Of a DNA stretch of 8,163 nt, positions 5,369 to 8,163 are shown in pieces. The position numbers and the translations under genes are program-made. The stretch covers positions 1 through 8,163 of the forward strand of contig JAEDMC010000137.1 of NCBI GenBank assembly GCA_016303225.1, given 5' to 3'. How positions within the stretch are numbered: position 1 is the first letter of the stretch; each line of letters begins with the position of its first letter. The DNA comes from Kiritimatiellia bacterium (GTDB taxonomy: Bacteria > Verrucomicrobiota > Kiritimatiellia > RFP12 > UBA1067). The notes beneath the pieces were generated by a model. It was not told where the DNA came from, did no database searches, and worked only from the letters and a program-made list of their open reading frames with translations.

Positions 5369-6175
5369 TCAAAGATAACGCTTGCGGTCCTGTCCGGAAA
5401 CTCCGGCGTACAGCTCGACCAGTGACTGCGCGGGACTCATCGACAGTTTCTGCATCAGCACCTCCTCGACCTGAAAGAACCCGACGTCGGCCTCCATCTC
5501 GACGTCGATCCGCATGGGCTTTTGATCTCCAGGCAGAATCCTGACGCGAAGAATGGCATTGGCCGAATACTTGTGAATGTCGCCGACATGCGGTCGGTCC
5601 GAGAGCACCATCGAGATGCGCGCCCGGCCCTTCGTCATGTCGCAGCCGTCGCCGACCAGGATCAGCCCGGCCTCAAGCGAATGTATCCGCGTCGTGCCCA
5701 TGTGTCCGAGAATGCCTTCCAGCGCCATCGAGCGTATGACCACGCGCCGCTTCATGTCATCCGGCAGCAGCGCCAGCAGGATGCGGTCGATGATCGGCAA
5801 GGCCAGCATGGCCGAGGTCTGTTCGTGTCGCTCCCGCCCGACGGACATGCCGAGGTCATGAAGGAAACCCGAGAGCAGAACTGACGCAAGACTGTCCTCG
5901 AAGCACCCGGCTCCGTCTTGCTCTAGAGCTGTCTTCACCCCCGCCCCATGGAGAATGACGAGAGCCTTGATCGCGTTGTAGGCGACTTGCCGCATGTGGA
6001 CGGGACCGTGATCGTTGAATCCGAGGCGGCGGATTGACACGACGTTCGCATATTCCTGGATGTGCTGCGTCTCTTCATCCGCAAACAGGACCCTCGCCAA
6101 CTCCTCCGAGAACGGGTGTCCGGCAAGCTGACGCAGGACCTTTTCCTCAAGCGCCGTTTCCTTAGGTGATTTCAT
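5369..6175 (-). CDS. HD-domain metal-dependent phosphohydrolase, coupled to phoR
   Basis: A 268-residue soluble protein with no signal peptide or membrane segment. It has the HD-superfamily metal site: H57 and H60 in NDHGPVHMRQVAYNA, the HD pair H106-D107 in SGFLHDLGMSVGRERHE with H117, H158 in LGHM, and D176/D179 in LVGDGCDMTKGRARI. The closest match I recall is a group of stand-alone HD hydrolases widespread in archaea and some bacteria, with the same RLGFNDHGPVH, VGDGCDMTKGRARI and FQVEEVL segments. Their substrate is not established; HD proteins generally cleave phosphomonoesters or phosphodiesters, often of nucleotides. The ATG overlaps the phoR stop as ATGA (6175-6172) after GGAGACAAGG, so it is translated with phoR. 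The first codons contain the 24-bp repeat also found at 91-114. The C-terminal region (about 200-268) has a beta-rich look and may form a separate small domain. Confidence 0.85.
   Translation of the reverse strand: MKSPKETALEEKVLRQLAGHPFSEELARVLFADEETQHIQEYANVVSIRRLGFNDHGPVHMRQVAYNAIKALVILHGAGVKTALEQDGAGCFEDSLASVLLSGFLHDLGMSVGRERHEQTSAMLALPIIDRILLALLPDDMKRRVVIRSMALEGILGHMGTTRIHSLEAGLILVGDGCDMTKGRARISMVLSDRPHVGDIHKYSANAILRVRILPGDQKPMRIDVEMEADVGFFQVEEVLMQKLSMSPAQSLVELYAGVSGQDRKRYL
6140..6163. repeat. 24-bp exact direct repeat, copy 2 (start of the HD gene)
   Basis: Identical to 91-114 in the same orientation. Here it encodes KETALEEK (residues 5-12) plus the first base of the next codon region of the HD protein. 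Being in a real coding frame, this is the likelier source copy. Confidence 0.85.
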
Positions 6176-7359
6176 GCCTTGTCTCCGATGATTGGCAGTG
6201 TAAAGCCGAACGTCGTCTTGACGCCCGGACGCGAGCTGACGAAAACATCTCCGCCATGCAGGCGCACGATGTGCTTGACGATCGCGAGGCCGAGCCCGGT
6301 TCCGCCCAACGTGCGGCTGCGGGACTTGTTCACGCGGTAGAACCGCTCGAACAGGTGCGGCAGATGGTGCTCCGCGATGCCGATGCCGAAATCGCAGACG
6401 GTCACCGTCACCTTGTCACGGGACGCGACGGAGGCGACTTCAATGCGGTCCGTTCCCGAATAACGCAAGGCATTGGCGATAAGATTCTGCAACACCTCCT
6501 CGAGCCGACAGGCATCGCCTTTCACCGAGGCGGCGTCGTTCCGCGTGATCTCGATGCGGACCTGTCCGGCGGCCTTGTTCTGCTCCAAGTCAACCACGGA
6601 GGCGACGAGATCGTCAAGCGATACGGCCTCGAAACTTCCGACGTTTTCGTCCTCCTCCCGCTCTATCTGCGCCAGTGACAGCACGTCGCCGACCAGCCTG
6701 CCCAGCCTCCCGCTCTCGCCGCTGATGATTCCGAGAAGGTCCGCGCGCTCCTTCTCCGACAGCTGGGAGCCGTCTCCCAGCATCTCGACGGCCCCGAGAA
6801 TCGCCGTAAGCGGGCTTTTGAGCTCATGTGTCACGTTCGCCGTAAACTCGCGGCGGAAGGTCTCATTCGCAGCAGCGACCTCAAGTCTCTTTTCCTGTTC
6901 GTCAAGTCGGACAGTCAGCCGACGCGTCAGGACGAACACGAGCATGACGACACACGCCCCGAGGACGCCCGCCACCGCCACGCCCGTCCAGGCCAGGCGT
7001 TCCGACCGCCGGACGCCGGTAGAGGGAATGGCCAAGCGCACGACGCGATCTCCAACACGGCGGGCACAGTAGAGAAAATCGCGCTTCATGGTGTCGGAAT
7101 GGCGCAAGGACGTTCCGCGTCCGTCTGCAAAGGCTCGCGCGACCTCTTCGCGGCCCGCATGGTTAGCCACCGCGTCGCCCGTATCGTAGAAGACGGAGCC
7201 GTCCGCATTGACAACAGTCACCCGCGTCTCTGACTCGGCGATGTCCGAAATCGCCAGACGGAAACTGCGGACCACGATGCACAGCAAGGCCGTGAATCCC
7301 GCAATGCAGACGGCAGCCGCAACGGCTGCCAGCCAACTCCGATCAACCTTTGCCGCCAC
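6172..7359 (-). CDS. phoR: PhoR, phosphate-responsive sensor histidine kinase
   Basis: A 395-residue membrane kinase that phosphorylates PhoB. TM1 is at about 9-31. An extracytoplasmic sensor segment (32-121) has the pattern RVTVVNADGSVFYDT...NHAGREEVARAF...SLRHSDTMKRDFLYCARRV, typical of PhoR-type kinases of the PhoR/WalK class. TM2 is at 123-145, then a short coiled linker (148-168) with no PAS domain and no clear HAMP. The HisKA helix carries H178 in VTHELKSPLTAI. The ATPase domain has N-box QNLIANALRYS (291-301), G1 DFGIGI (323-328), F-box LFERFYRV (336-343) and G2 GGTGLGLAIVKHI (352-364). The start is a GTG at 7359, overlapping the phoB end by 17 bp. Only a weak GGA precedes it, so a slightly later start cannot be excluded. 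The stop overlaps the HD-gene start. Confidence 0.94.
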   Translation of the reverse strand: MAAKVDRSWLAAVAAAVCIAGFTALLCIVVRSFRLAISDIAESETRVTVVNADGSVFYDTGDAVANHAGREEVARAFADGRGTSLRHSDTMKRDFLYCARRVGDRVVRLAIPSTGVRRSERLAWTGVAVAGVLGACVVMLVFVLTRRLTVRLDEQEKRLEVAAANETFRREFTANVTHELKSPLTAILGAVEMLGDGSQLSEKERADLLGIISGESGRLGRLVGDVLSLAQIEREEDENVGSFEAVSLDDLVASVVDLEQNKAAGQVRIEITRNDAASVKGDACRLEEVLQNLIANALRYSGTDRIEVASVASRDKVTVTVCDFGIGIAEHHLPHLFERFYRVNKSRSRTLGGTGLGLAIVKHIVRLHGGDVFVSSRPGVKTTFGFTLPIIGDKA

Positions 7360-8038
7360 GTTCGTCCAGCCGATATCCGACGCCTCTTATCGTTTCAAGA
7401 TGTCGCGACCAGGTGCCGAGTTTGCGGCGAAGGCCGAAGACCTGCACGTCGATCGTACGCTCGGTGACGATCTTCTCGCCGCCGGAGATGCGGTCGATGA
7501 TGTGCGAACGATTGAAGACCCGCCCCGGATTGCGCAGGAGAAGCTCGAGAATGCGGTATTCCGTCAGCGTCAGCCTGAGTTCCTCGTCCTGCAACGTCAC
7601 GCGATGCGTCACATCGTCAAGGACAAGTCCGTCGAGAGACACCCGGTCGGCAGCGCAGGCCGTGTCCTTGCGCAACGCGGCGCGGATCCGCGCGAGCAGC
7701 ACCTCCTTCGAAAACGGCTTGGTCACATAGTCGTTCGCCCCGGCATCGAGTCCGGCGACGATGTCATGCTCCGAGCCCCTGGCCGTCAGCATGACGATGG
7801 CGACGGCAGCCGTCTCCGGATTCGACCGCAACTGGCGGCAGACGTCAAGGCCGTCAAGGCCGGGAAGCATCAGGTCCAGGAGGACGAGATCCGGTCGCTT
7901 CTCGAAAGCAACCTCCACGGCCACATCTCCCGATTCGACCTCCTGGACGTCCGCGTATCCCCCGCTCTTGAGCGCAAGCGCAATCACCCGACGAATCGAC
8001 GGGTCGTCCTCCACAACGAGTATCTTCTTTCCACTCAT
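7343..8038 (-). CDS. phoB: PhoB, phosphate regulon response regulator (OmpR family)
   Basis: A 231-residue transcription factor. The receiver domain (1-122) has the acidic cluster E10-D11-D12, the phospho-acceptor D55 in LVLLDLMLPGLDGLDV, T85 in VMLTARG and K107 in DYVTKPFS. The winged-helix domain (about 133-226) contains LTLTEYRILELLLRNPGRVFNRSHII, the recognition helix RTIDVQVFGLRRKLG (194-208) and the wing IRGVGYRL. The pairing with PhoR and the neighbouring pst operon identify it as PhoB rather than another OmpR-type regulator; by sequence alone PhoP would be an equal name. It is first in the operon phoB-phoR-HD. There is no Shine-Dalgarno, and the -10 box ends only 7 nt before the ATG, so the message is probably leaderless. 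Pho-box-like repeats in front suggest autoregulation. Confidence 0.95.
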   Translation of the reverse strand: MSGKKILVVEDDPSIRRVIALALKSGGYADVQEVESGDVAVEVAFEKRPDLVLLDLMLPGLDGLDVCRQLRSNPETAAVAIVMLTARGSEHDIVAGLDAGANDYVTKPFSKEVLLARIRAALRKDTACAADRVSLDGLVLDDVTHRVTLQDEELRLTLTEYRILELLLRNPGRVFNRSHIIDRISGGEKIVTERTIDVQVFGLRRKLGTWSRHLETIRGVGYRLDERGGKG

Positions 8039-8045
8039 GGGGGAA

Positions 8046-8077
8046 ATTATAGCAAATGATTGTTTAGATTGTGTTAA
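8046..8077 (-). promoter_or_regulatory. phoB promoter: Pho box and extended -10
   Basis: Minus strand TTAACA (8077-8072) and TAAACA (8066-8061) are direct repeats 11 bp apart, differing in one of six bases. Nine nt later comes TATAAT (8051-8046) preceded by TGC, an extended -10. There is no recognisable -35; the repeats occupy its place, as in PhoB-activated promoters. The -10 is followed by TTCCCCC and then ATG, so the start site falls at or next to the start codon. Confidence 0.7.
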
Positions 8078-8163
8078 TTCAGAACGAAGTCCTACCTAAA
8101 AATCTTCGACATTGATATGGCGATACATATTCACGCCATCACTTTGAGGTTGGAAATGTCGGC

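Noticed and set aside
7208..8059. 283-codon plus-strand open frame opposite phoB and the start of phoR
   Set aside because: It lies antisense to two genes with complete family motifs; long antisense frames are common in GC-rich coding DNA. No signal, family motif or ribosome-binding site was seen.
8096..8163. Possible C-terminal end of an upstream minus-strand gene (frame ending YRHINVEDF-stop, or another ending SNLKVMA-stop)
   Set aside because: Two frames and one plus-strand frame all look equally open over 65 nt, and none can be tied to a family. The segment also contains a small inverted repeat (ATGGCG / CGCCAT, 8117-8122 with 8134-8139). Sequence beyond the right edge is needed.

Overview
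The window carries a nearly complete phosphate-starvation (Pho) locus. Every convincing gene lies on the minus strand, so the locus reads from right to left. A lipoprotein-anchored binding protein plus a predicted outer-membrane beta-barrel point to a diderm (Gram-negative) bacterium. Base composition is moderately GC-rich. The combination of a DUF2490-like barrel, a clostridial-looking PstS and TTAAC-type Pho boxes would suit a PVC-group organism (Verrucomicrobiota, Lentisphaerota or Kiritimatiellota). That placement is a low-confidence guess, not a result.

Layout in transcription order: (1) phoB (8038-7343), phoR (7359-6172) and an HD-domain phosphohydrolase (6175-5369) form one tightly overlapping operon, with a Pho-box/extended -10 promoter directly against the phoB start codon. 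(2) A 279-nt gap (5090-5368) holds a terminator-like hairpin, a nested stem-loop with competing pairings, and a tandem Pho-box array with 11-bp period. (3) pstS-pstC-pstA-pstB-phoU (5089-1050) follow in the classical order with short gaps or overlaps. (4) A secreted, DUF2490-like outer-membrane protein (947-249) has its own extended -10 promoter. (5) A 206-nt gap (43-248) contains hairpins, a terminator that points the other way, and a promoter for a gene that runs off the left edge (42-1) and encodes a Rossmann-type nucleotide-binding N-terminus.

Working together: PhoR senses the phosphate state through the Pst transporter and PhoU, and phosphorylates PhoB. PhoB should bind the 11-bp-period TTAAC-like repeats found upstream of both phoB and pstS. 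PstS captures phosphate, PstC/PstA pass it through the membrane and PstB supplies ATP hydrolysis. The barrel protein may belong to the same response.

The most unusual features are a circularly permuted PstS, whose C-terminal half comes before its N-terminal half; identical Pho-box-to--10 geometry at two promoters; a probably leaderless phoB; an HD hydrolase translationally coupled to phoR; and a 24-bp exact repeat shared between the HD gene's start and the intergenic region near the left edge.
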